The translations under genes were made by a program, and so were the position numbers. Source: JACKEQ01 sp041389565 (GTDB lineage Bacteria; Myxococcota_A; UBA796; GCA-2862545). Taken from it: DNA of 64,000 bases. The notes below the pieces were generated by a model that did not search any database, had not been told where the DNA came from, and saw nothing but the letters and a program-made list of their open reading frames with translations. Positions 42,716-51,314 of the stretch are shown here, in pieces. Position 1 is the stretch's first letter. Each line of letters opens with the position of its first letter. The DNA is taken from contig JAWKRP010000010.1 of NCBI GenBank assembly GCA_041389565.1, positions 62,001 to 126,000 on the forward strand, in the 5' to 3' direction.

Positions 42716-42751
42716 GTCCCCTCCTCCGACCCGAATACCATGTCCGCGTGC

Positions 42752-42757
42752 TAGGCT
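42752..42757 (+). promoter_or_regulatory. Putative leaderless -10 element for the pentaheme gene
   Basis: TAGGCT, 6 nt before ATG 42764, no Shine-Dalgarno sequence, within 48 bp shared with the divergent flavin reductase gene. Confidence 0.5.
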
Positions 42758-42763
42758 CCCGCA

Positions 42764-44506
42764 ATGATGCGTTGGGTCCGCTGCAGCGTGGTGTTGGCGC
42801 TGGTCGCGTGCAAGGGTCTGCCTCCCGAGCCGCCCACTCCCGTCGTGCCCCACACGGGGGCTGACACCGCGGATTCCGATCCGGTGGTGATCGACGAGAC
42901 GTACCTGGCGCTCCCGGCCACCCAGAGCGTCGACAACGGGCGGTTCGCCACGGCCGACACGTGCGCCGAGTGCCACAGCAACAGCAGCACGAGCACCGCG
43001 ATGCGCGACGCGTCGGGCAACGAGGTGGGCCCGTACGACCTGTGGCAGGCGTCGATGATGGCGAACGCCGCGCGCGACCCCATCTGGCGCGCCGTCGTGA
43101 GCGTCGAGGTGGCCGAGACGCCCGGCGCGGCCGACCTGATCGGCGAGCGCTGCATGAGCTGCCACGCGCCGATGGGCGCCACCGACGCGCAGCTCGAGAA
43201 CGAGCCCAAGCCGCGCTACCCGAGCGGGCTCACCGACGGCAGCGAGCGCGCGAACCTCGGGCTCGACGGCGCGAGCTGCACGCTCTGCCACCAGATCGAG
43301 CCCGACAACCTCGGTCAGCCTTCGAGCTGGAAGGGCGGGTACATCGTCACGGGCGAGCAGGTCGCGTACGGGCCGCACCCGAACCCGAACACGTCCTACA
43401 TGCAGGCGGCCGGGTGGACGCCCACGCAGGCCAGCCACATCACGTCCGCCGAGCTGTGCGCCACGTGCCACACGCTCATCACGGATGCCCTCGAGCCCGA
43501 TGGCACGCCGAACGGCGGATCGCTGGTCGAGCAGGCGCCGTATCTCGAGATGAAGAACAGCTCGAACGCCACGTCCACCTGCCAGGACTGCCACTTCCCG
43601 AAGCGTGGCGTCGATCAGTCGAACATCGTCACGCCCATCGCCCGCAACCCGAACGGCGCGAACTACTCCGACCTCACGTCGCGCACGCTGAGCCGGCACG
43701 AGCTCATCGGCGGGAACACGCTCGTCCCGCAGCTGTTCCGCGACAACCACGACATCCTGAATCCCCGCGCACCGGCAGAGGCATTCGACGAGAAGATCCT
43801 GCGGGCGCGGGCCCAGCTCCAGTCCGCCACGGCCGTGGTCACCATCGAGAACCTCGCGGTCGCGAGCGGAACCCTGTCGTTCCGCGCCTACGCCGACCCC
43901 CTCACGGGCCACAAGTTCCCGACGGGCATCCCGCTGCGCCGCGCCTGGATGCGGGTGCGCGTGTACGACGGCGCCAGCGAGCTCGTGTTCATCTCGGGCA
44001 ACTACGACTCCACCGGTCGCATCACGAACACGTCGGGCACGCCGCTGCCGTTCGAGCTCGCGGGCGGTCCCATCGCGCCGAACGAGAACCTCATCACGTC
44101 GGAGGATCAGGTCCAGATCTACGAGACGGTCATGCAGGACATCGATGGCGCGCCCACCTTCCGCCTGCTCCACGGGGCCGGCTTCCTGAAGGACAACCGG
44201 CTGCTCCCGCGGGGATGGTCGGTCACGAACACGAACATCGATCTCATCGCGCCGCAGGGCGTGAGCGGCGACCCCGACTACACCACCGAAGGCGACCGCA
44301 TCACGTACCAGATCGACGTATCCGGGCGTCCGGGGCCGTTCCTCGTCGAGGCCCAGCTGCTCTACCAGCCGCTCGGCCAGCGGTGGGCCGAGGAGATCTT
44401 CGCGGTCGAGACGCCCGAGACCATCGCGCTGAAGGCGATGCTCGAATCGGCCGACCGTCGACCCGAGGTGATTGCCACAATCACGGCGAGCCACGGCGGG
44501 AACTGA
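42764..44506 (+). CDS. Five-heme c-type cytochrome lipoprotein
   Basis: 580 residues. The signal MMRWVRCSVVLALVAC ends in lipid Cys16. Five CxxCH motifs are visible: CAECH (68-72), CMSCH (131-135), CTLCH (173-177), CATCH (233-237) and CQDCH (274-278). Residues ~340-580 form a beta-rich domain (SFRAYADPLTGHKFPTGIPLRRAWMRVRVYD) with no further heme motif. His residues such as in YGPHPNP may be distal ligands. Likely an outer-surface or periplasmic electron carrier. Nearby genes give no partner. ATG 42767 is the alternative start. Confidence 0.9.
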   Translation: MMRWVRCSVVLALVACKGLPPEPPTPVVPHTGADTADSDPVVIDETYLALPATQSVDNGRFATADTCAECHSNSSTSTAMRDASGNEVGPYDLWQASMMANAARDPIWRAVVSVEVAETPGAADLIGERCMSCHAPMGATDAQLENEPKPRYPSGLTDGSERANLGLDGASCTLCHQIEPDNLGQPSSWKGGYIVTGEQVAYGPHPNPNTSYMQAAGWTPTQASHITSAELCATCHTLITDALEPDGTPNGGSLVEQAPYLEMKNSSNATSTCQDCHFPKRGVDQSNIVTPIARNPNGANYSDLTSRTLSRHELIGGNTLVPQLFRDNHDILNPRAPAEAFDEKILRARAQLQSATAVVTIENLAVASGTLSFRAYADPLTGHKFPTGIPLRRAWMRVRVYDGASELVFISGNYDSTGRITNTSGTPLPFELAGGPIAPNENLITSEDQVQIYETVMQDIDGAPTFRLLHGAGFLKDNRLLPRGWSVTNTNIDLIAPQGVSGDPDYTTEGDRITYQIDVSGRPGPFLVEAQLLYQPLGQRWAEEIFAVETPETIALKAMLESADRRPEVIATITASHGGN

Positions 44507-44542
44507 GGCTGCCGAGGTTCGGCGTCTCTCCTGGGTTCTTGC

Positions 44543-44568
44543 CCCACCCACCCGTTCGGCCAGGTGGG
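44543..44568. terminator. Weak hairpin after the pentaheme gene
   Basis: CCCACC and GGTGGG with a 14-nt loop, 37 nt past the stop of the cytochrome gene. No T-run, so this is only a possible Rho-type or processing signal. Confidence 0.2.
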
Positions 44569-44595
44569 ACGTCGGTGGAAAGTCCGACCGTGGTG

Positions 44596-44601
44596 TATAA
44601 G
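44596..44601 (+). promoter_or_regulatory. Possible -10 hexamer for the zinc-ribbon gene
   Basis: TATAAG, 32 nt before ATG 44634, so a leadered transcript. No recognisable -35. Confidence 0.3.
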
Positions 44602-44633
44602 TGTCGCGCTCACGGACGGGGTCGAAGAGACAG

Positions 44634-45539
44634 ATGGAAGACGAGACGCAGTTCCGCATGGTCTGCCCGAAGTGCGGTTCCCTGAGCTTCACGGTGCGCC
44701 GCGATCAGCGGGCCTACGTGCACAAGTCGCAGCCGTTCGAGCTCGTGTTCTCCTGCCGCTGCGGCAAGCAGCTGTTCGGCGACCAGATCCAGGAGGAGTA
44801 CGACCGGCAGAAGGCGGGCTGGGATGGTCCGCCGATCGTCGAGAGCGAAGAAGACAACGAAGCGCTCGAGCGTCAGCACGAAGAAGAGCGCCGCAAGGAA
44901 CAGCTCCGGCGCGCGATGGAGTACCGCCGCACCTACCTCCAGGAGAAGCGTCGTGCGCAGGCCGATGCCGAGCGCAGCCGCAAGGAGGAGGAAGACCGCC
45001 GGTGGCGCGAGAAGGTCGCTCGGGTCGAGGCCGAAGAGCGCGACCAGCGCGCAACGGCCGCTGCGGCCGCAGCGAACGGCGGCAAGGCCGTGAAGCCCAA
45101 GCCCCGCCCGAAGCCCCGTCCGCCGGAGCCCACACTCGCTCCCGCGCACACCCCGGCGTACACGCCCGCAGCCCGGGTCGAGCCCGCTCCCGCGCCCGTT
45201 CGCGCGGCTCCGGCACCCGCCCCGGTGCACGCTGCGCACGCAGGCGCCGCTGCCGCCCCCCGCGCTCCCGAGCCCGAGAAGCCCGCGCCCGCGCCCGTGC
45301 TGGCGTCGTCCGAAGAGGTCGACGACGAGCACCCGCACGCCGAGTTCATGCCCTACCTGCTGAGTGGGCACTTCGCCGAGCTGTTCCCCGACGCCACGCC
45401 GCCCGACGTGAAGTCGCCCATGCTGTGCGTGTGGCCGCCGTGCGAGAAGAACCGCCGCAAGAAGAGCAAGTACTGCTCGCGCGAGTGCTCCAACAAGAAC
45501 GCCCGCTGGCGCCACAAGATGCGCAAGAAAGACGACTGA
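44634..45539 (+). CDS. Zinc-ribbon/coiled-coil protein with C-terminal CGNR-like zinc finger
   Basis: 301 residues. N-terminal zinc ribbon MVCPKCGSLSFTV...FSCRCGKQ (Cys pairs at about 10/13 and 41/43), a charged coiled coil (about 60-145), a Lys/Ala/Pro-rich linker, and a C-terminal LCVWPPCEKNRRKKSKYCSRECSNKNARWRHK module. The last resembles the CGNR nucleic-acid-binding finger (Cys-x4-Cys, Asn/Arg, Cys-x3-Cys). The basic tail and two metal sites suggest a nucleic-acid-associated regulator; inference. No SD stronger than GAAGAGA. Confidence 0.7.
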   Translation: MEDETQFRMVCPKCGSLSFTVRRDQRAYVHKSQPFELVFSCRCGKQLFGDQIQEEYDRQKAGWDGPPIVESEEDNEALERQHEEERRKEQLRRAMEYRRTYLQEKRRAQADAERSRKEEEDRRWREKVARVEAEERDQRATAAAAAANGGKAVKPKPRPKPRPPEPTLAPAHTPAYTPAARVEPAPAPVRAAPAPAPVHAAHAGAAAAPRAPEPEKPAPAPVLASSEEVDDEHPHAEFMPYLLSGHFAELFPDATPPDVKSPMLCVWPPCEKNRRKKSKYCSRECSNKNARWRHKMRKKDD

Positions 45540-45580
45540 GGCGCGTTCCCGGGGCGCACCCCGGGATGCCGTTCAGCCCG

Positions 45581-45865
45581 TCAGTGGCGCTCGAGCCGCG
45601 CCATCTCGCGGTCGGCGCGAGCCCAGGCCAGCAGCGCGTCGGGATTGCGCGTGTCGACCCACTCCGGCAGGCGCCCGATGGCGTGCTCGCGAATCTGGGC
45701 CGACACCTGGAGCTGCTGGAGCTCGACCTTCCGCTCCTCCAGGCGGAGCCATGCCCGCGCGACCCAGGCCAGCAGCGGCAGCCCGATCAGCACGCCGAGC
45801 GGCACGGCCACCAGCGACGACATGCCGAGGAACACCAACGCGATCTCGAATCCTTCACCACCCAT
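45581..45865 (-). CDS. Small membrane protein with coiled-coil tail
   Basis: 94 residues. MGGEGFEIALVFLGMSSLVAVPLGVLIGLPLLAWVARAW gives one or two membrane segments; a charged coil LRLEERKVELQQLQVSAQIREHAIGRL follows. The size and layout resemble PspB-like phage-shock proteins without close sequence identity. GGAGG stands 5 nt before the ATG at 45865. Independent of the convergent zinc-finger gene. Confidence 0.7.
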   Translation of the reverse strand: MGGEGFEIALVFLGMSSLVAVPLGVLIGLPLLAWVARAWLRLEERKVELQQLQVSAQIREHAIGRLPEWVDTRNPDALLAWARADREMARLERH

Positions 45866-45909
45866 CGGAACCTCCACGTGAAGACTTCGGGCGCGGATGC
45901 GCGGGTATT

Positions 45910-46326
45910 TCAGGGCACCCAGTCGATCCCGTGGACCTCCGCGCCCGAACGCCCGCGGAGGCGCGCCAGCACGGTCTTCCAGCGGGCGTACCGCACGAAG
46001 AAGTCGGCCACCGCGAGACGGTCGGCCGGTCGCACCTCGTAGCCGTCGGGCGCCACGACCCACTTGTCGTCCGGACGCCCGCCGTCCGTCACCCGGACGC
46101 AGCCCACGCCCCACCCCGAGGCCCGCACGCCGGCATCGAGCCGCGGGCCCAGGAACAGGGCGTCCTGCGGATCCCCGTCCGGCGCGAGGGGGGCGTCCGG
46201 TACGAACCCGTAGTTGAACGGGCTGCGCCACGGCGACGCATATTGGAGGCGGCCGTCGGGATGTCGCTTCACGCGGGAACCCCTCGGGACCTCGATCTCC
46301 ACCACGAGCCGACGCGACCACTCCAT
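45910..46326 (-). CDS. Small inorganic pyrophosphatase-like protein
   Basis: 138 residues against about 175 for family I enzymes. EIEVPRGSRVKRH, SPFNYGFVPDAPLAPDGDPQDALFLG (metal-binding Asp50, Asp52, Asp55) and VTDGGRPDDKWV (Asp81, Asp86/87, Lys88) correspond to the active-site blocks. His22 stands where family I has a Glu, and the late YKDLE motif reads YARWK. It may be a low-activity pyrophosphatase or have another phosphoanhydride substrate. ATG 46326 is preceded by GTTAGCGGACCGG, the same string as before the CapA start. Confidence 0.72.
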   Translation of the reverse strand: MEWSRRLVVEIEVPRGSRVKRHPDGRLQYASPWRSPFNYGFVPDAPLAPDGDPQDALFLGPRLDAGVRASGWGVGCVRVTDGGRPDDKWVVAPDGYEVRPADRLAVADFFVRYARWKTVLARLRGRSGAEVHGIDWVP

Positions 46327-46331
46327 CCGGT

Positions 46332-46337
46332 CCGCTA
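46332..46337 (-). promoter_or_regulatory. Putative leaderless -10 element for the pyrophosphatase gene
   Basis: TAGCGG, 5 nt before ATG 46326, in the 29-bp space shared with the gene at 46356. Confidence 0.4.
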
Positions 46338-46343
46338 ACGCTG

Positions 46344-46349
46344 TAAGCT
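46344..46349 (+). promoter_or_regulatory. Putative leaderless -10 element for the Cys-rich gene
   Basis: TAAGCT, 6 nt before GTG 46356. The two opposed -10 elements sit within 18 bp of each other. Confidence 0.5.
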
Positions 46350-46355
46350 CTCCCC

Positions 46356-47366
46356 GTGAACGCCGCCGTGCTCAACCTGCCGGATGTCCTCACGGGCATC
46401 GCACCCGAGCTCATCGGGCTCGCCCTGCCCGACGAGCACCTCGCCGACTGTGCGCGCTGCCCGATGGCCGGCCAGCCGTTCCACCCCAGCATCCGCTGCT
46501 GCACGTACGAGCCCGCCCTCCCGAACTTCCTCGCCGGGCGCGCCCTGTCCCGTGGTGACCTCGGCTCCGAGCGCGTCCGGGCCCGCATCGAGCGCGGCAT
46601 CGGCCTCGGTCCGCTGGGCATCCAGCCCGATCCCGCATGGTCGGCCGACTACATCGCCCGCCGGGAGACCGACTTCGGCCGCAACGCCGACTGGCGCTGC
46701 CCGTACTGGGTCGAGGGGCCGCTCTCGTGCAGCATCTGGCCCGACAGGAACGCCGTGTGCCGCTCCTGGCACTGCCGGCACACCGAAGGGGTGCGCGGGC
46801 ACCGCTTGTGGAGCGCCGTCCGCAAGCTCGCGGCAGGGGCCGAGCAGCGCGTGTCGGCATGGTGTGCGGAGCAGGAGGCCTGCCCGGCGCCCGGGTCCGG
46901 CGCGGAGGCGTGGGTCGCGTACTTCGTCGCCACCGCGCGCCACGCCGAGCAGGCCGACGCACAGGCCCTGCGCGACGCTGACGTCGAAGCGCTCCGCGAG
47001 GCGGTCCGGGTGGCGTTCGCCGCCCTGCGCGACGCGCCCCCCGAGGTGCTGGGCGTCGAGGTGAAGCAGGTCACGCCGGTGGGCGACGAGGTCGAGCTCG
47101 TCGGGTACACCCCGTGGTACCCCGTGCGCTTCCCCACCTGGGTCTTCGCCCTGCTGGCCGCGTTCGACGGCGAGCGAACCCGCGACGAGGCCGTCCAGCT
47201 CGCGCTCCGCACCGATGCCCGCGTGGATCCCGCGTGGGTGCGCACCTTGTGGGATGTCGGCATCCTGCGGGCCCGCGAGGACGGAGACGACGCTCCCTGG
47301 GGTCTCGGCGGCCCCGACCTCTCTCCCGAACAGCTGCAGTCCCGGTACGATCGGAGTGATCGATGA
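46356..47366 (+). CDS. Cysteine-rich protein with winged-helix-like C-terminus, unknown function
   Basis: 336 residues, no signal. A Cys cluster spans residues 32-50 (CARCPM, CCTY), then ADWRCPYWVEGPLSCSIWPDRNAVCRSWHCRHTEG at about 109-143 adds more, enough for a zinc or iron-sulfur site. The C-terminal ~80 residues (FPTWVFALLAAFDGERTRDEAVQLALRTDARVDPAWVRTLWDVGILRA) look like a PqqD or winged-helix module. Such cysteine blocks recur in myxobacterial proteins of unknown function. It is coupled to a second small gene (ATGA). Confidence 0.65.
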   Translation: MNAAVLNLPDVLTGIAPELIGLALPDEHLADCARCPMAGQPFHPSIRCCTYEPALPNFLAGRALSRGDLGSERVRARIERGIGLGPLGIQPDPAWSADYIARRETDFGRNADWRCPYWVEGPLSCSIWPDRNAVCRSWHCRHTEGVRGHRLWSAVRKLAAGAEQRVSAWCAEQEACPAPGSGAEAWVAYFVATARHAEQADAQALRDADVEALREAVRVAFAALRDAPPEVLGVEVKQVTPVGDEVELVGYTPWYPVRFPTWVFALLAAFDGERTRDEAVQLALRTDARVDPAWVRTLWDVGILRAREDGDDAPWGLGGPDLSPEQLQSRYDRSDR

Positions 47367-47599
47367 CCCTGCGTTCCAGGCCCGGCCCCGCCGAGGGCGC
47401 CCGACAGGCCGAAGCTCCGCTCGCGGAGGTGCTGGTCGACGCCCTCCACCTCGCCGTGCAGGGCGCCACCGCGATGGCGCTCTCGCTGGAGGTCCGGCGC
47501 GCCTACCCCGACGTGGTCGCCGAGCTCGAAGCGCTCGAAGCGCTGGGCATCGTCGTGCGGAGGTCCGAAGGCCGCGACACCCTGTGGGACCTCGGGTAG
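47363..47599 (+). CDS. Small winged-helix-like protein coupled to the Cys-rich gene
   Basis: 78 residues. The last ~30 residues (AELEALEALGIVVRRSEGRDTLWDLG) resemble the C-terminal segment of the upstream protein (LWDVGILRAREDGDD), suggesting a duplicated wing. Starts at the upstream stop (ATGA). A small subunit or antitoxin-sized regulator is possible; not assigned. Confidence 0.6.
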   Translation: MTLRSRPGPAEGARQAEAPLAEVLVDALHLAVQGATAMALSLEVRRAYPDVVAELEALEALGIVVRRSEGRDTLWDLG

Positions 47600-47602
47600 C
47601 GC

Positions 47603-49543
47603 CTACCGCGGCACGAGGATGCTGTACGGCCGCACACGCCAGCCCGTACGCGGCATGAACGTCGGCGGACCGCCTCCGGCCCGCGGGCCCCAGGGCACCT
47701 CGGGCACCACGCTCTCGACGTAGTTGCGCTGGATGCCGAACCCGAGCGGGCGTCCGTTCCCCGAGACCACACAGGCCCAGTGGTGGGCGTCCGCCGCGGC
47801 CTCGAGGGCACGAACGCTCGCGCGGTACGGGCTCTCCCGATGGTCGATGTCCCACAGCGCGATGAGGTGGAACGACGGCGCGTGGCCGGCGAGCGCGGGC
47901 AGCCACGGATTGAACGGCGACAACACCGGGCCGTCGCAGTCGCGGAGGGCGTCGACGAACCGGTCTCCGGCCTCGACGTCCTCGGCCGTCGGCGTGTAGC
48001 GGGTGGGGTCGAAGTCGGACTTCAGGTACAGCTGCACCGCGAGGGCCAGCGAGCCCAGGACCATCACGTCGAGCCGGGGCCAGAGGTGCCGGGACGCCGC
48101 GAGCCCGACGGCCAGCCCGAGCGACAGGAACCAGTGCATCGGGATGTACACGTTCAGGAAGCCGCCGTGGTGCCCCCGCATCAGCCCGGCGGTGAGCAGC
48201 GCCATCGCACACAGGCCCACGCCGTACAGCCACCGACCGTCCAGCCTGGAGGCCCCGTCGCGACGGCTCTCGAGCCCCTGCTGGACCGCAGCGACCGTGA
48301 GGCCGACCCCCACGAACACCAGGCCGCCCGCGACACTGGCTCCCGCGGCCGTGGAGAGGCCGAGCGCCCCCACCCATTCGGGCATCACCGGAATGGAACC
48401 GGGCATCACGAGCAGCGCCACCACCGGCCCGATCGCGCGCCCCCTGCCCTTCGGGAGCACGGCCGCCGCCGCGACCACGGCGCCGATGGCGGCTCCGATC
48501 GCGACCCACGCGAGCTGCTCCACCTCGGGCGGCGGCTGGGGCATGCGGGCGGCCGCCGGGAACGCGAGACCGATGGGCCCGAGCGCCAGGGCCCCTCCGC
48601 AGGCACACAGCGCGACGAGCCCCTTCTCGACGCGCCCCTTCACCATCGCGCCCGTCAACAGGCCGAGCATCGCGGCCCCGATGACCGACCCGGCTCCCAG
48701 GTCGCGGGCGAGCTCCTCGACGGTTCCCGGCAGGAAGCGCCCCACCACCATCGGGTGTGCCCCGGGGATCCCGAGGATCGTCACGAGGAAGTGGCCCCCC
48801 GACGCCAGCTGCATGCCCAGGGTGAACAGGAGGGCCGGGATGGCGCTCGCGCCCACGAACCAGGCTGCCTCGACGAGCCCGAATCGGACGGCGATGCCGA
48901 GCACCATCGGTACGCCGAACGCCGCCAGGTTGTGCTTCACCGTGAACGCCATCGCGAGCAGCAGGCCGGACGCGACCCGAGCCCGCGTTCCCGGCTCGAT
49001 CCCGAGCACCACCGCCCACGACAGCAGCCCGAGCCCGAGCGCGTCGGGGCGGACGAGGTCGTAGAACGCACCGGAATCGGGGTAGCAGGCCAGGAACAGG
49101 CAGGCGCCCAGGAGACCCGCCGTCGGGCTGCGACCGTGGCGCCACCCGGCGAACACCAGCGCCGCGCAGGCCGCCAGCGTGCCCGTCACCGAGACCGCCC
49201 TCCCCACCGTCGCCGAGAGGCCCGTGACCGTGGAGAGCCCCGCCACCACGGCCGGATAGCCGGGTGGGTAGATGTACGGGATCCAGTCGGCGTCGGGCTC
49301 CATGTACAGCGGCATCCAGTGCTGCACGCGCCAGGCGTGGGCCAGCATGCCGCCTTCCATCCACTCGAGGTCGTACGGGTACGTCAGGCGCCCGGAGAAC
49401 GCGACCAGTACCTGGTTCGCGACCCACAGCCCGATCGCGAGCGGCACGGCGTCGACGAGCACCTGGAGCAGGACGGGAAGGGCGTCGACGACGCGATCCC
49501 CCACCCGACCGCGGAGTGCCTGTTGAATCCGGGACACGCGCAT
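47603..49543 (-). CDS. Polytopic GT-C-type glycosyltransferase-like membrane protein
   Basis: 646 residues with about 11-13 membrane helices. YPYDLEWMEGGMLAHAWRVQ after the first helix is the acidic lumenal loop typical of PMT/ArnT-like (GT39/DUF2029) transferases, and WIPYIYPPGYPAVVAGLS fits the second conserved loop. A ~130-residue soluble C-terminal domain follows. It probably moves a sugar from a lipid-linked donor to surface material. Start ATG 49543 has GGAGAGG upstream. Convergent with the small winged-helix-like gene. Confidence 0.8.
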   Translation of the reverse strand: MRVSRIQQALRGRVGDRVVDALPVLLQVLVDAVPLAIGLWVANQVLVAFSGRLTYPYDLEWMEGGMLAHAWRVQHWMPLYMEPDADWIPYIYPPGYPAVVAGLSTVTGLSATVGRAVSVTGTLAACAALVFAGWRHGRSPTAGLLGACLFLACYPDSGAFYDLVRPDALGLGLLSWAVVLGIEPGTRARVASGLLLAMAFTVKHNLAAFGVPMVLGIAVRFGLVEAAWFVGASAIPALLFTLGMQLASGGHFLVTILGIPGAHPMVVGRFLPGTVEELARDLGAGSVIGAAMLGLLTGAMVKGRVEKGLVALCACGGALALGPIGLAFPAAARMPQPPPEVEQLAWVAIGAAIGAVVAAAAVLPKGRGRAIGPVVALLVMPGSIPVMPEWVGALGLSTAAGASVAGGLVFVGVGLTVAAVQQGLESRRDGASRLDGRWLYGVGLCAMALLTAGLMRGHHGGFLNVYIPMHWFLSLGLAVGLAASRHLWPRLDVMVLGSLALAVQLYLKSDFDPTRYTPTAEDVEAGDRFVDALRDCDGPVLSPFNPWLPALAGHAPSFHLIALWDIDHRESPYRASVRALEAAADAHHWACVVSGNGRPLGFGIQRNYVESVVPEVPWGPRAGGGPPTFMPRTGWRVRPYSILVPR

Positions 49544-49607
49544 CGTGTCGTACCTCTCCTCACGGCCGGAGGTAACGCGCTATGAGCGCAGCCCGAAGGA
49601 TTGCGTC

Positions 49608-51314
49608 ATGAACCGCTCCGCGCCCCTCCTCGCCCTGCTGCTCGGCTGTCCCAAGCCCGCGCCCCCCGAGCCTCCGAAGACCACGCGGGTCGTGCAGATC
49701 GCCGCGCTGAACGACTTCCACGGCGCCCTGTACGAGCTCCCGAAGCGCGGCGAGCCGACCCGGGCGTACGGCGGGCTCCCCTGGCTGGCGTCGGCGCTCG
49801 ACGCCCTGCGCACCGAGCACCCCGACCTGCTCGTGCTCGACGGCGGCGACATCTTCCAGGGCAGCTGGCCGGTCAACGCCACGAAGGGCCGGGGGGCCGT
49901 GCTGGCCTACAACCTGCTCGGCGTCGACGTGGCGGCCGTCGGCAACCACGAGTTCGACTACGGCGGGATCGAGGGCGGGCACCCCCTCCGCGGAGCGCTC
50001 GAGGCCGGCGGAAAGCTCGCCGAGTACGACTGGGTCGCGGCCAACATCCGCGAAGAGGGCGGCCAGCACTGGGGTCCCGAGGGGTTCGGGCGCTGGGTGA
50101 TCGTCGAGCGCGGGGGCGTGAAGGTGGGCGTGCTCGGTCTGTCCACCCAGGACACCCCGCAGACCACCCTCGCGAAGAACGTCGCCGACCTCACCTTCGA
50201 AGACGTCGTCGCCACCGCGCGCGAGGTCGCGCCGAAGCTCCGTGAGGCCGGCGCAGAGGTGGTGGTCGCGGTCGGGCACCTGTCCGGCCAGTGCGAGCCC
50301 ACGGCGTACGACGCGATCGGTCCCGAGTGCATGCCCGGCGGCGAGGTGGGCCGGCTGCTCACCGAGCTCGAGCCTGGCACGCTCGACGTCATGATCATGG
50401 GGCACGCCCACACGCTCATGCACCACCGCATCGGCGACACCTTCGTGCTGGAGCAGCGCGCACAGGGCCACGCCATCGGGCGTCTCGAGCTGGTCGTGGG
50501 TCCGGAGGGCGTCGACGCCGATGCCAGCACGCTCCACCCCGCGTGGTTCCTCGAGCACGACGCCGTCGACCCCGGGTGCACGGATGCGCCCTTCCCCACC
50601 GAGCCGATCGACGTGGGGGGTCGCTCGCTCGCCCCGCACGCGGGAGCCCTCGCTCTCATCGAGCAGCTCGAAGCCGAGGCGGGCAGCCTGTGCGACGAGG
50701 TCGGGTGCACCACCACGGCCCTCACGCGCGACCGCAAGACCCAGAACCCCGTCGGCGACTTCGTGTCCACGAGCATGCTGGCGGCCTTCCCCGACGCCGA
50801 CGTCGCGGTGACGAACGCCGGGGGCCTCCGCGCGGACGTGCCCGAGGGAACCCTGCGTCGGGAGCACCTGCAGGCCGTCATGCCCTTCGACAACCGCCTG
50901 CTGGTGGTCGAGATGACCGGCAGCCAGCTCGAGACCCTGTTCCGCCTCGGCACCTCCGGGGGGCACGGTCTGATCCAGATCGACGGCGCTTCCCTGCGGT
51001 TCGATCCCGAGGCCACCGCGGGCACCGACCTCGACGGGAACGGCGAGGTGGAGGACTGGGAGCGCGACCGCCTGTGCCACACCGGCATCCAGGCCGCGGG
51101 CGCTCCACTCGACCCCGCGCGCACCTACCGGGTCGTCACCACCGACTTCCTGTTCAACGGCGGCGACCACCTCGGGCACGCGTTCGAAGGTCTGAAGCCC
51201 GTCGAAGAAGGGCCGCTGCTGAGAGACGCCATGAACACGTGGTTCGCGAGCCTCGACACCTGCTACACGCCCGGTGGGCCCGAGCGGATCTCGCAGGGTG
51301 CTTGTGCGCGATGA
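49608..51314 (+). CDS. 5'-nucleotidase/UshA-type lipoprotein
   Basis: 568 residues. MNRSAPLLALLLGC is a lipoprotein signal (ATG 49608 used; the upstream ATG 49545 spoils it). Metallophosphatase domain: LNDFHG, LDGGDIFQGSWP, GNHEFDYGG, GHLSGQC, GHAHTL. C-terminal nucleotidase domain: NPVGDFVSTSMLAAFPDADVAVTNAGGLRADVPEG, LLVVEMTGSQLETLF and FLFNGGDHLG. Dephosphorylates extracellular nucleotides. GAAGGA lies 7 nt upstream. Overlaps the start of the MORN gene (ATGA). Confidence 0.92.
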   Translation: MNRSAPLLALLLGCPKPAPPEPPKTTRVVQIAALNDFHGALYELPKRGEPTRAYGGLPWLASALDALRTEHPDLLVLDGGDIFQGSWPVNATKGRGAVLAYNLLGVDVAAVGNHEFDYGGIEGGHPLRGALEAGGKLAEYDWVAANIREEGGQHWGPEGFGRWVIVERGGVKVGVLGLSTQDTPQTTLAKNVADLTFEDVVATAREVAPKLREAGAEVVVAVGHLSGQCEPTAYDAIGPECMPGGEVGRLLTELEPGTLDVMIMGHAHTLMHHRIGDTFVLEQRAQGHAIGRLELVVGPEGVDADASTLHPAWFLEHDAVDPGCTDAPFPTEPIDVGGRSLAPHAGALALIEQLEAEAGSLCDEVGCTTTALTRDRKTQNPVGDFVSTSMLAAFPDADVAVTNAGGLRADVPEGTLRREHLQAVMPFDNRLLVVEMTGSQLETLFRLGTSGGHGLIQIDGASLRFDPEATAGTDLDGNGEVEDWERDRLCHTGIQAAGAPLDPARTYRVVTTDFLFNGGDHLGHAFEGLKPVEEGPLLRDAMNTWFASLDTCYTPGGPERISQGACAR

